From contig JASGKO010000015.1 of NCBI GenBank assembly GCA_049840595.1, positions 4,928-68,927 of the forward strand: 64,000 nucleotides of DNA. Direction: 5' to 3'. Made by a program: the position numbers and the translations under genes. Of this stretch, positions 32,209 to 42,432 are shown one piece after another. How positions within the stretch are numbered: position 1 is the first letter of the stretch; each line of letters begins with the position of its first letter. This DNA comes from JASGKO01 sp049840595 (GTDB lineage: Bacteria > Verrucomicrobiota > Verrucomicrobiia > Chthoniobacterales > Chthoniobacteraceae). A model generated the notes under the pieces. It worked only from the letters and a program-made list of their open reading frames with translations, was not told the DNA's origin and ran no database searches.

Positions 32209-33237
32209 ATGAGCCTCCCGGTCCGCTTCCGCCAGCAACCCAAGTTCTGCATCCTGCTGGAGTCGCTCGCTCTGCTCGTGATCATCGGCATCGTGGATGC
32301 GGATACGGGCTATGAGCTGAGCATGTTCGCGTTTTACGGCCTGCCGATCCTGATGGCGGTCTGGTTCACCGACGAAAAGTCCGCCTATCTGGTGGCGGTG
32401 TTGAGCGGGTTCGTCTGGCTCTGGGCCGATCTCGCCACCGGGCATCATTATTCCTCGCACTGGATGCTCATTTGGAACGTGTGCATGCGGCTGTTCTTCT
32501 TCCTCTTTCTCGTCATCGGCGGCAATGCGATGAAGAGCCAGCGCGAGACCTTTGCCGCGCGGCTGGAGGTGGTGAACCAGCTCCGCCTGCTCGAGCAGGA
32601 GATCGTCACCGCCAGCGAGCGGGAGAAGCAGCGCATCGGGCAGGATATTCACGACGGCCTGTGCCAGCACCTCGCCGCCGTGTGCTTCGCCGCCGCTGCC
32701 TTGAAGGAGGATCTGGAGGGCAAGGCGCTCCCCGAGGCCGCCATGGCCCGGGAGATCGAGGACCTCGTGAAGGATGGCATCTCCCAGGCCCGCAGCATTG
32801 CCCGCGGCCTCGCCCCGGTGCCGATGGATGAATCGGGGCTCATCTCCGCCCTCGACGATCTCGCCTCACGCCTCGGGCGACTCTCCGACATGGAATGCCA
32901 GTTCGAAACCACCGGCAAAATCCCCCTGCTCGCCCCGGAAACCGCTTCCCACCTCTTCCGCATCGCCCAGGAGGCGGTGAATAACATCATCAAACACGCG
33001 CGGGCCAAGCAGGTGGAGATCACCCTCTCCGGCAGCCCCGAGGCGACCGAGCTCTCCATCCGCGACAACGGCGTGGGCATCTCCAAAAACGCGCTCGAAG
33101 CCGACGGCATGGGCTGCAAGACCATGCAATACCGCGCCCGCATTATTGGGGCCGAATTGCACATCCGCGCCGATGAAGATGAAGGCGGCACTTGCGTCAC
33201 CTGCCGGCTCCCGGCCAATCATCACTTCAACCAATGA
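32209..33237 (+). CDS. Sensor histidine kinase, NarX/DegS-like (HisKA_3)
   Basis: A 342-residue membrane kinase. An N-terminal block of about four TM helices (residues 15-108), with little periplasmic sequence, suggests a membrane or intracellular signal. Then come a coiled linker, the HisKA_3 H-box EREKQRIGQDIHDGLCQHLA (H about 147), and an ATPase domain with FRIAQEAVNNIIKHA, IRDNGVGI and GGTCVTCRLP. It overlaps its response regulator by four bases (ATGA), which marks them as a pair. ATG at 32209 comes soon after an AT-rich promoter region. Confidence 0.9.
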   Translation: MSLPVRFRQQPKFCILLESLALLVIIGIVDADTGYELSMFAFYGLPILMAVWFTDEKSAYLVAVLSGFVWLWADLATGHHYSSHWMLIWNVCMRLFFFLFLVIGGNAMKSQRETFAARLEVVNQLRLLEQEIVTASEREKQRIGQDIHDGLCQHLAAVCFAAAALKEDLEGKALPEAAMAREIEDLVKDGISQARSIARGLAPVPMDESGLISALDDLASRLGRLSDMECQFETTGKIPLLAPETASHLFRIAQEAVNNIIKHARAKQVEITLSGSPEATELSIRDNGVGISKNALEADGMGCKTMQYRARIIGAELHIRADEDEGGTCVTCRLPANHHFNQ

Positions 33238-33905
33238 GCACTCCTGAAACGAAATCCAAGGTCATGGTCGTGGACGACCACCCGCTGTTCCGCGAATACC
33301 TCGCCCAGTTGATCAACAAGGACGCCGCGATGGAGGTCATCGGCGAGTGCGACAATATCCGCGACGCCATGACGATGTTCCAGAAAAGCAGCCCCGACAT
33401 CGCCGTGCTCGACATCACCCTCAAAGGCTCCAGCGGCCTCGAGCTGCTGAAAAACCTGCGCGCCCTCGGCGCCACCATCCCCATGCTCGTGCTCTCCATG
33501 CACGACGAGACCCTCTACGCCGAGCGCGTCATCCGCGCCGGGGCCAATGGCTACATCACCAAGCAGGAATCCCCCGCCGAAATCCTCACCGCCATCCGCA
33601 CCATCGCCCGTGGCGAAGTCTATCTCAGCCCGCAGATGACCAAGCTCGTCCTCCGCCGCCTCTCCAAACCCGTCGCCGAGACCGACGGCATGAACCTCCT
33701 CACCGACCGCGAATTGGAGGTCTTCCAGCTCATCGGCTCCGGCGACACCGGCCGCGAAATCGCCCAGATCCTCAACGTCGGCACCACCACCGTCGATACC
33801 TACCGCGCCCGCATCAAGGAAAAGCTCGGCATCAGCACCGGCGCCGTCCTCTACCACCGCGCCGTCCAGTGGCTGCAAGAAACGGGCTCGGGCGGAGAAA
33901 CGTAA
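33234..33905 (+). CDS. NarL/FixJ-type response regulator
   Basis: A 223-residue regulator. The receiver domain (1-125) has VVDDHPLFREYL, phospho-acceptor D60 in AVLDITLKGSSG, and GYITKQ. The C-terminal LuxR-type helix-turn-helix is LLTDRELEVFQLIGSGDTGR through VGTTTVDTYRARIKEKLG (about 158-205). It is phosphorylated by the co-encoded kinase and binds DNA. Targets are unknown; the polysaccharide genes across the divergent region are the nearest candidates. ATG at 33234 overlaps the kinase stop. Confidence 0.93.
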   Translation: MSTPETKSKVMVVDDHPLFREYLAQLINKDAAMEVIGECDNIRDAMTMFQKSSPDIAVLDITLKGSSGLELLKNLRALGATIPMLVLSMHDETLYAERVIRAGANGYITKQESPAEILTAIRTIARGEVYLSPQMTKLVLRRLSKPVAETDGMNLLTDRELEVFQLIGSGDTGREIAQILNVGTTTVDTYRARIKEKLGISTGAVLYHRAVQWLQETGSGGET

Positions 33906-34421
33906 GCGATCAAAAGCATTCAAGCTCGAAAAACCAAGTTGGCACCGTACCTCCAGCCACCCCATGTTACCCTGCGCGCAGCGCAGCGCAGTCGGACCGG
34001 CCTCAAATGGTTCCGGCCCGTCTTGTGTGTGAGTGCCCCCAAGCCTCCTGTCCGTGAAAATGAGGCCAACCCAGGCTGACCTTTTTCCCTCGTTGGCAAT
34101 CGCTTTTCCTCTGGGCTTTACATCGCCCTTCCAACACAGTTCAATCCCCACGCTGAGAGTCGCGTTTCTTGACCTGCTTTCTTTGCATGGGGCCTTACGG
34201 GCGAGCTCACGCTCGCGGAGCTTTTACTCCCGAGGCTCCGCATCATTTGGCTGGGACAGCACTGGATGGGGCGGACTCGGGTGTTGGAACGTTCGGACGA
34301 ATATCATGAGACGAGGCACCTGCCTTTCGTTGCAAGGCCCTGAACTCCAAGCAGCTTTTTCAGCCCATTTTAACTTTCCATCCCGCTTTGGCACGCGACG
34401 TACTAGCGGTTTGTCAACATT
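33906..34421. other. Non-coding boundary of the RHS locus
   Basis: 516 bases between the response regulator stop and the RHS fragment. No frame here looks like a protein. It contains a short GCGCAGCGCAGCGCAG run (33978) and unrelated sequence up to a junction at about 34426, where strong similarity to the RHS core begins abruptly. I read it as a rearrangement scar next to a mobile or recombining toxin locus. Confidence 0.4.
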
Positions 34422-34425
34422 TTAC

Positions 34426-34745
34426 GTCTGCCAGCTCCCTCCGCCCGGCGTGTAGGTCAGATCAAACCGGCCCCCACTGACGCTCACCGCGCTCGGCGTC
34501 CCCCCGTTGATCCCGATCGTCACCGTCGCCCCCGGGTTCACCGACCCGAACACCTCCACCGTGGACTGATTGTTCCGCACCAGCGGGTAGTAATCGCTCA
34601 ACGCCACCCCCGTCGGTCGCCCCGCTTCGTCCTGACTGTAAATCTGGCTCTTCCACCCGGTGGCCGTGTGCAGATACCCGTTCCCATCATACCCATACGT
34701 CCACCCTCCCTCTGGTGTGCTCCGATAATAACAATGCCCGTCTCT
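34426..34745 (-). pseudogene. Displaced fragment of the RHS core (320-base duplication)
   Basis: Nearly identical to 36942-37262 inside the RHS gene. It shares the protein words EGGWTYGYDGNGYLHTATGW, QDEAGRPTGVALSDYYPLVR and GGRFDLTYTPGGGSWQT, with only scattered base differences. It has neither the start nor the C-terminal core end and stops at a junction around 34426. On the minus strand it lies downstream of the immunity-like gene and the 39-base repeat. This is the usual sign of an older RHS 3' end displaced when a new tip recombined into the core. Confidence 0.85.
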
Positions 34746-34747
34746 AA

Positions 34748-34786
34748 TGTCCGCCAATTCAGGGCAAGCCCAAACTGCCCCCTTTT
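34748..34786. repeat. 39-base dispersed repeat, copy A
   Basis: Begins TGTCCGCCAATTCAGGGCAA and ends TGCCCCCTTTT. It matches 51234-51272 at 35 of 39 positions in the same orientation. It sits exactly between the RHS core fragment and the region downstream of the immunity-like gene. It looks like the end of a mobile element or a recombination scar. Confidence 0.7.
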
Positions 34787-34880
34787 CTCATTCGTGCAGA
34801 CCAAAGCCAATAATCCTCAGGGGGGTGCATTTGAAACTTCAGTTGAAGTGCGCTGCCATCATTGTGGCAACAGATGCAAC

Positions 34881-35225
34881 TCACAGAACATGAATATCGT
34901 CGAGTTCCACCTCCATTCCGTTTTCCGAAGCTTTGACGGTCAATTCCATAGTCAAATCAGACCTTCCTTCCTGCTGAGTCCAGAGCGGCATATAAACAGA
35001 AAATTGCCGTGGGCATGCTCCTTTGACTTCGACTACATTTAGCTGTTCAAATGCATTTTCCGGCGGCATGACAATTGTTCTGCCGTAATCTGAGAGCGTT
35101 CTGCTGATTTCCTCACTGCTTATTCGGATACCTCTGGTGAGCTCGACAATTGCTAAAAAATCGCCTGAGACAATTAGAGCAATTATGTGCCTTACAATTT
35201 GCTGGATTTTTTCATTCATTGTCAT
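34881..35225 (-). CDS. Probable immunity protein for the RHS toxin
   Basis: A 114-residue acidic protein with no signal peptide, so it stays in the cytoplasm where a nuclease toxin would need to be neutralised. Its ATG overlaps the RHS stop by four bases (ATGA), the standard toxin-immunity arrangement. The sequence has a helical N-terminal half (KIQQIVRHIIALIVSGDFLA) and a beta-rich C-terminal half (FSVYMPLWTQQEGRSDLTME). I do not recognise a named immunity family with certainty. Lower GC than flanking chromosomal genes fits a mobile cassette. Confidence 0.7.
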   Translation of the reverse strand: MTMNEKIQQIVRHIIALIVSGDFLAIVELTRGIRISSEEISRTLSDYGRTIVMPPENAFEQLNVVEVKGACPRQFSVYMPLWTQQEGRSDLTMELTVKASENGMEVELDDIHVL

Positions 35226-38200
35226 GGGCGATTACCTGGGATGCGCGTCGGAGTGTCGTAGGTCACTCCTAGAGTATTAAAATACGCGTCCGACTCTGCA
35301 AGAGCTTGTGCGGCTTGTTCATCCGTATAACCAGCAGCTTTTAGTGCGTCGTAAGCAATTTGTCGTTCCGCTCCGTAGGTACCTCCTCCAGCTACTCGCT
35401 GGGCTTGCGTGGCGGCATAGTGAGGTGTGCCTATTGCAGTTGATGGGCCTTCCAACTGAACGCCACGCGCCAAATTCGTGTCGTAACCAAGTATGTCACG
35501 TACAGCCGCATCTTGTATAATATGATGTGCGTCTTTTAGCCCTGCGGCTCGTAGTTCGCCAATGGGTGTGGTTAAACTCTTTGCGGCGATATTCGCCTTC
35601 GCGAACGGATTGATCACCGCACCCGCTTCACTGGCGAAGCGACTCCGCAAAACGAAACCCGTTGAAGCGGGCTGGGCCACAGGGGCCAATAATTTGGGGA
35701 TTCCGCTGGTCGCCTTGAGCACTCCACCGGCGATGCCGGTTCCCGATCCAAGCAGTTGCAGTCCTCCTGAAACTCCATGGAAGCCGCGCTCCCATCCACT
35801 GCTGAAATCTTCCATGGACAAACCAGTCGAACTGTCTCCCACAATTTTTTGTCCTCCGCTGGTAGCTTCGATCACATCCAAGGCACCCGTGGCACGGGTA
35901 ATCGTCGTCCCTGCGGCAAGCGTCAAGGCCTCTGAATTGCTGGCTCCAGTATTAATCGCCAAATCATAGCTAGCTACCCCCTGTTCCCCGGCAGTGTGAC
36001 CAATCCGGTAGGGAGTTGTCACGATGGTTACTGCCGCTTCATGATAACTCTGTCCCGCATCATCCCACGCATCGCTGGCAGGATAGTCTTTGTTCAACCC
36101 GACAAGAGGCAGCACGCCTTTTTCAATCCAGTCACCGTCCCACGTCCATAATCCAATGGGATCATAATTCCCCACCGGCTGGTTCTCGCAGTAAGCGTAG
36201 AGGTTCGCGCCGCCCCCTTCCCGCTCGGGGTCGCGCGAGAGCCAGCATCGCGTCTTCGGATCGTAATACCGCTTCCCGAAATAGTAATACCCTGTCTCCC
36301 CATCATATTCCTTGGTCTGGTAGCGGAACGGGCAGCTCTCCGCCCGCTCCCCCCATTCCGACAGCAACTCGCCATAGGCTCCGTAGCTGTAGCCCGCCAC
36401 CTGCACCCCGGTGCTCTCATCCACCAGCCCGACCACGCTTCCAAACCCATCGGTGATCGGCAGGCTGCAGGTCGTCGTCCCGCCCTTGATCTCCATCACC
36501 TCCAGCAGGCCCCCGATCCCCGCCGCCTCGTTCAGCGTCCCGCTCACATCCGGACCCCACGTGTAATACCGCCGCGCCGTCTCCTGATTCTTCGCGTCGT
36601 AATCGATCTCCAGCACCGGTCGCCACCCGTCCCACAGCGTCGTCGTTCGCTGGCTCACCGCACCGCCCACGCTCACCTGCTTCTGCATCCGCCGTCCCAC
36701 CAGATCATACACGCAATCCACCTGCACCTTGCTACTCGCGCTCTGCGGCGTCTTCTCCACCCACTGCGTGCATTGCTCCAACAGATTCCACGTGTAGCTC
36801 CACCGCTCGTCTCCCGCCAGATTCCCGCTCGCGTCCCGCACCAGCGTCTCACTCGCCGACGGCACATACACTTTCTTGATCTGCTCCGAAACCGCATTGC
36901 TCCCACCCATCCCCGCTCCCGCCAGCGTCGCCACCACATCATACGTCTGCCAGCTCCCTCCGCCCGGCGTGTAGGTTAGATCAAACCGGCCCCCACTGAC
37001 GCTCACCGCGCTCGGCGTCCCCCCGTTGATCCCGATCGTCACCGTCGCCCCCGGGTTCACCGACCCAAACACTTCCACCGTGGACTGATTGTTCCGCACC
37101 AGCGGGTAGTAATCGCTCAACGCCACCCCCGTCGGTCGCCCCGCTTCGTCCTGACTGTAAGTCTGGCTCTTCCACCCGGTGGCCGTGTGCAGATACCCGT
37201 TCCCATCATACCCATACGTCCACCCTCCCTCCGGCGTGTTCCGAGAAGTGCAATGCCCGTCCCCATCATACTGGTCGCTGTTATACGCCAGCATCGTCCC
37301 ACCAAAGCTCGCGTTCTCGCTCACGATCCGCCCCTGCCCGTCGAACGTCCGCGCCCAGTTCAACAGCGGACTGCCCCCAAAGCTCAGATTCTTCGCCCGT
37401 CCGCTTACCGGGTCGTAATTGCTGTACGTCCCCACGCCCCCTCCCATCGTCGTCACTGTCTTCAACTCCCCGGTTCCCGTATCGTCATACGTGTAATCCA
37501 CGTGCTTACCCCCGGGCCAGATCCTCACCTGCTGCAGCCGCCCAAGGCTGTCGTAGGCATGCACCACTGATTGCCCCGCCAGCACCCCGTCGGCATGCGC
37601 CTCCACCTTCGGCTGCCCCTCCACATACGTCGTCGAGTGGCTCCCCGCCGCGTCGCTGATGGAATTCACCCGCCCTGCCAGATCGTACCCTAGGCTTCCC
37701 ATCGTCCCCAGCGTCGTCGGCTCCCCAAACACATTCGGCGCCAGGCTGAAGCTCGCCCGCGGCGTCGTCCACGTCGTCGTCGCTCCCGCCGCGTTGTAGG
37801 CAAAGCTTTCCCCGCTCCCGTCCGGATACTTCCGCGTCAACAACTGCCCGGCCAGATTCCACGTAAACTGCGCATTGCCCGCCCCCGTGCCCAGTGTCCG
37901 CGTAATCGTGCTCCCATAGCTCGGCAGGCTCCACGTCTGGTCCGCAAAGCTATAACCCTGCGAGCCCAGGCCATCGCCTTTGGGCGAGGCTTTGCTCGTC
38001 GTCGTGTGCCCGTTCTGCGTCACCGTCGCCGTCCAGCCATTCGTCCCATCGAAGCTGTCCACGCGACTGCTGTTGACCAGCCCGCTCGTGCTCGTGGGCA
38101 GCCCGAGATTGGAATAGTTCGTCGTCAGCCCGTTGCCGGAATTGGCGCCCGCGTTCACCGTGGTACTCGCGATCTCCCCAAAGCCATTGGGCGTCGCACT

Positions 38201-41200
38201 CCAACTCAGCTGCGGCGCACCGACCGTGCTGTTTCCCTGATACGGCACCCCGTCCTTCCACTGCGAGGTCGCACTCAGATTGGGGCCGCTGGCCGCCAGT
38301 TGCAAGACACTGCCGCTGATCGTAGGGGTCGTGATCACCGCCCGCGCACTTTCTCCCCAAGGAATTTCCGTCGTCGCCTGGGTGCTTGGATTGTAACTCC
38401 GCTGCCAGAGCACTTCGGGCTTGCCGTCCACCCCCAGAGCCGCGTCCGTGCAAGCCCACTTGATTTCCGACGCACTATTGGTCACCCGATCCACGGAGGT
38501 GAACCGATTGCCATGGCTGGTCTTCTCCAAGGTACCATCGGGCTGATAGCTGTAATCGGTCTCTCCAGAGGCATCCGTCATCGAAGTCAACCGACCTCCC
38601 GTGTACCCGTAAGTGGTCGTCGCCGTCCCCGCGCCTGTGGGACTTGGTAAGACATCACTGAGGATTCGTCCCAGCGCATCCAAGGTCACCGTTTCCGTCA
38701 GCGCCGTATCGCTGCCGTGGGTCGTGGTCTGCTTCCAGCCGCTGCCGGGGAATGTGTAGCTGATATTCCATGGCTCCGTCGCATTCCCCGTGATCGCGGT
38801 CGCCATCGTCGCCTTCGTAAACGTCTTGGTCAGGTTTTGCCCGGTCGTGCTGTTGTTACTCTGCAGCGTGATCGTATTCGCATCCTCCGTCCGCGTCGTC
38901 GTGATGCTCTCCGGCCCCACGATCGCCACCGTCTGGCTCAAACCAAACGGGCTCACCGTCTCCTCCTGCGTGCGATTGTCTTCTCCCGCTGCTTTCCAAG
39001 TGAGCAAGCGCCCAAGGTGGCTCGGGTTATAGCTGATGTCTAACTCCACCCCGTTTCGAGTCACCTCCGTTGTGCGCCCCAGCGCATCCAGCGTATAGTT
39101 GCTAGTGATCCCCAGCCGGTCCGTATGACTGAGCACCTGACCTTCTCCATCGTAAGTATACCCCTCCGTCGGTACCGAGTGAACAACTGAAGGTTTTCGG
39201 AAATACCGTATTCTGGAACTCCGTCGCCGTTGCATAATCCAGCTTCGCCCCGCTCTCGATGTCATCAGTCTCGCTCGCAATCAGTTGGCCCGCGCTATTG
39301 ATCGTCTGCACGATCTTGGTTCCTGCTCCCACCGCCTGATTGCTAGTGGTGCTGCGTCCACTCATCGTCGTCACCGTAAAGCTCCCATCTGAGTTCGTGG
39401 TGTAACCATAGGTGGTAAGCGAGCCATCAAATCCCTGGAGCAGCTTCAATCCCCATGGATACGTCCCATCGGTACCGGAGTTATACTGCAAGATGGACGG
39501 TGTGGCATCACTCGCTCCGCTCACGGTAGTGGCCGTAGTCATATCTCCGCTCCATGTTGTCGTCTCCGCTTTGACCGTCGCACCGTTGAACTTTTCCGTC
39601 CGCGTCACCTGCGAGCCGTTATAGCCGAAATCTACCTCCGAACTGCCACTTACCCAACTCGTCAACAATTCATTGTCATCATAGGTTGCAGTGTAGGGGT
39701 TAGCTCCATCTTGCTGAATTTGAGTCAGACGATCGAGGAAGATACATGTTATCGTCGTCATCTTCTTCCCAATCATAGGTGTAAGAGGTAGTTCGGGTCC
39801 CATCATCCCCACTTTCAATAATTGCATCAATCCTTAGAGGATTAGCCCATGTGTCCCAATAGCTCGTAGTCACTTTAGGAAGTGCAACCCCGTCCAATGA
39901 AACATTTTCATCCACTTCAAAAGGCAATACGATAGTATAAAAATTATCGATGTATTCATAATCAGCATATTTATCTATCACCTCTTCATCCAAAAATACA
40001 TTTGAAGTGGCTTGATCCCAAGCAGAAAGATTCCAAGTGACCCGATCGTTTTCCGGATTCAAAGTAAGATCATAAACCGCTTTATTGGTAGTAATCCTTA
40101 CCCAATCAGCTGCATCATCATCAGCAAGAGGATTCTCTACAATAATAGAATCCACCGGAGAAAGACCGGATATTGAATAAAGACCTGTGGCAGAATCTTT
40201 CGCCCCCACTTGACTACTAAAATAAAAATCAATCCTATAACTAAAAGCATCAACTTGTGAAACATTCAATGTATAAGTAGATGTCTTAAGTTGTTTCAGC
40301 ACCGGAAAAAACCAATCTCCGATATAAGCAGGAAAGCTACTCCAGCGCTTATAAGAAACACTACTCGAAGAAGGCCATTGAATAACAGGCTCCCTATCCG
40401 CAGCTTTCGAAGAATAAACTGCATCCCACTTACCACTTCCCTCCACTTTTAAATGCCGGTGTTCAACCAAACCTACTCCTGCCCCTTGGTATTGGAATGG
40501 GGCTTCCGAAAAGTCCCAAATTAAATCGCAATCTGTCGCCGGCGTATTTCCCAGTTTAATTTTCAATCTGTTGCGCGACAATTCTGGAATAATCTCAGGC
40601 GATTGCGGTTCCTCAGGCAATAAAGGTGCTGTTGAAAGAAACTCTTGTCCAAAAGTAGGGACAATGTAGACAGTAAAACTCGCCAAAACACCTCCGTACC
40701 CTGCCTGATAGAAATCAACATTTGATTGCCCCGGCAATTGTGGATCAAAATACCATGAATTAGATCCTGCATTCACCCAATTTCCATTTATGGTAATCCC
40801 ATTCCCCGGCCCCAGCCCCAAATCTCCTCCAGTGAGATCTTGAGGCACAGATTGCTTTTCGAAAGCAGCATCGGCAATAAGATGCTCACCAGGATCACTT
40901 CGAGAGCCAAAAGAAGTGCTGGCCATTCCATTAAAAACGCTCATTCCATAGGCACTAGTTTCCGTTAACTCCAAATAACCATCAAAATCAGTAGGACCAG
41001 CAGTCGTTATTTGGGATGGATATTTCGCCATCTCACTCCACTCATAACGCCAATTTGATGAACTAGATTCTGACGAATCGAGATAATAATTCGCGCTAAT
41101 TTCAGGAAACTCCAAATCGGAATATAGCGTATCAAAACGCCAGTTAGTTGAATTCAATGCATTTAACTGAAGAGGGGAAGACGGCAATGCAGCAAGTTGA

Positions 41201-41655
41201 TTTTTCCCGTATGTTGGTAATTGTTCAGCATCTCTATCCGCTTCCCAAAACCAAGGTAATCGGTTTTGTTTTTTAAGCGACGCTGCATAATATTCAAGGG
41301 CCTCATGAAAATTTTCGGGCGTAAGAATTTTTCCGAATCGGTCCAAAGAAGCGTCGTAACCAGACCCATAATACCCCTTCCATGCCTTTTTGAGCAAAGC
41401 AATTTTTGCGCTTATTGACAGAGCATTAACCTGAGAGTCAGCAGGAAAGTCTGCCCCTAGCTCCCAATCAATTAATTTCATCGGATTATCAGCTGTATTC
41501 CCCAATACCAATTGATCCGCATCATAACCTTCCACTTGAACCTTTCTTCGATTTTGAACCGCGCGCAAAATTTCTCCCAAAGTTTGTGCTCCCGACATCG
41601 GCACCCATAAAGCAGAAAGTATCAGCACCAAAAAAATACGAATCAAATTATTCAT
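35222..41655 (-). CDS. RHS-repeat polymorphic toxin with C-terminal nuclease-like tip, two frameshifts
   Basis: Giant secreted protein of about 2,140 residues when joined. A signal peptide (MNNLIRIFLVLILSALW...GAQ) leads a long unique N-terminal part (to about residue 620). Then come many YD/RHS repeats (YTYDGEGQVLSHTDRLG, YSFADQ, YDGDGHCTSRNTPEGGW) and the hallmark core end KEYDGETGYYYFGKRYYDP ... NLYAYCENQPVGNYDPIGLW. The variable tip carries KDAHHIIQDAAVRDILGYD and GTPHYAATQAQR, an HH..Q...H pattern suggestive of an HNH-like nuclease (inferred). Frames break near 39,735 and 39,200. The N-terminal part is much richer in A/T than the core. The stop overlaps the immunity gene, and the start overlaps the upstream repeat-protein gene. 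Confidence 0.87.
36942..37262 (-). repeat. RHS core segment duplicated at 34426-34745
   Basis: This part of the RHS core is the in-place copy of the 320-base duplication. The left edge is ACGTCTGCCAGCTCCCTCC in both copies. Beyond 37262 the copies diverge. Differences inside are mostly synonymous transitions, so the duplication is either recent or kept alike by gene conversion. Confidence 0.85.
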
Positions 41656-42398
41656 CGGGCAATCGCATTAACTTCAAGTTTCAGGAGCGTATTGTTCTTC
41701 TTTCCCACCGAAAGACCTAGCGCATATTTCTGAGCAACGGTAACCCCATCCCCATCGGGAATGGAATTGACGTTGAGATAAATTGTCCCGAAGTTTGCCA
41801 GTTCCCACCAATCGGGAACCCCATCTCCATTGCTATCATAGTTGTTTGGATTTCCCGTGAGATTAAAGGAAAAGAGATTCTTGGCCTGCCCAAGATTGGC
41901 CAGCGCATAGTCATCAGCCGTCCCATGCCCGGGAGCACTCCATGGGTAGTCAACTCCATAGCCCACCTCGAACAATCGTGCGTAGAATGGCTGGGCGACC
42001 GTCTTCAACTGCCCCAAATTCACCACTGCGTAGTCGTCCGTATTCACCGTAATCACTGGCAATCGTCCGCCCCCACTTTGCGGAGTGCTCCAGCTATTGA
42101 TCAACAGCGTAAGCTTGTAGCCCGTCCCATTCGGAGCGGTCATATCGCCGATGCCCCCAGGACAATTCGCTACCAATTCATTATAGGCGGCGGTTGCTAG
42201 CGTCTTGAGCTGACCTTGGTTGATGACGGCGTAGTCATCCGGGGGATGGCTGGCATCGGTAGCGACCACGCCTCGGTCCACCCACCAGGCAGGCCCGGTG
42301 GCCCAGCCCAGCAAAGGGATGCTCAAGCCGATGCCGATGACCAATACCGCGGGCCAGTGCATCCGACCGCTTTCTTTCTGTGCTTCATTCCGCTTCAT
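41652..42398 (-). CDS. Secreted 'DDYAVxNxGQLK' repeat protein of the RHS operon
   Basis: A 248-residue exported protein with an N-terminal hydrophobic segment (about 15-33). It has three degenerate repeats: DDYAVINQGQLKTLATAAYN (about 54), DDYAVVNLGQLKTVAQPFYA (about 121) and DDYALANLGQAKNLFSF (about 163). A calcium-binding type segment DSNGDGVPDWWELANFG (about 192) and a C-terminal segment follow. I know this repeat from verrucomicrobial surface proteins often next to RHS genes; its role is not established. Its stop overlaps the RHS start by four bases, so it is made with the toxin and may help its display or export. Confidence 0.8.
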   Translation of the reverse strand: MKRNEAQKESGRMHWPAVLVIGIGLSIPLLGWATGPAWWVDRGVVATDASHPPDDYAVINQGQLKTLATAAYNELVANCPGGIGDMTAPNGTGYKLTLLINSWSTPQSGGGRLPVITVNTDDYAVVNLGQLKTVAQPFYARLFEVGYGVDYPWSAPGHGTADDYALANLGQAKNLFSFNLTGNPNNYDSNGDGVPDWWELANFGTIYLNVNSIPDGDGVTVAQKYALGLSVGKKNNTLLKLEVNAIAR

Positions 42399-42432
42399 AC
42401 GAGATTCTCCCGCTGAGGATTTCTAAAGACAA

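Noticed and set aside
34033..34455. Plus-strand frame of 140 codons beside the RHS fragment
   Set aside because: Low-complexity Ser/Arg reading over a rearrangement scar, with no start context.
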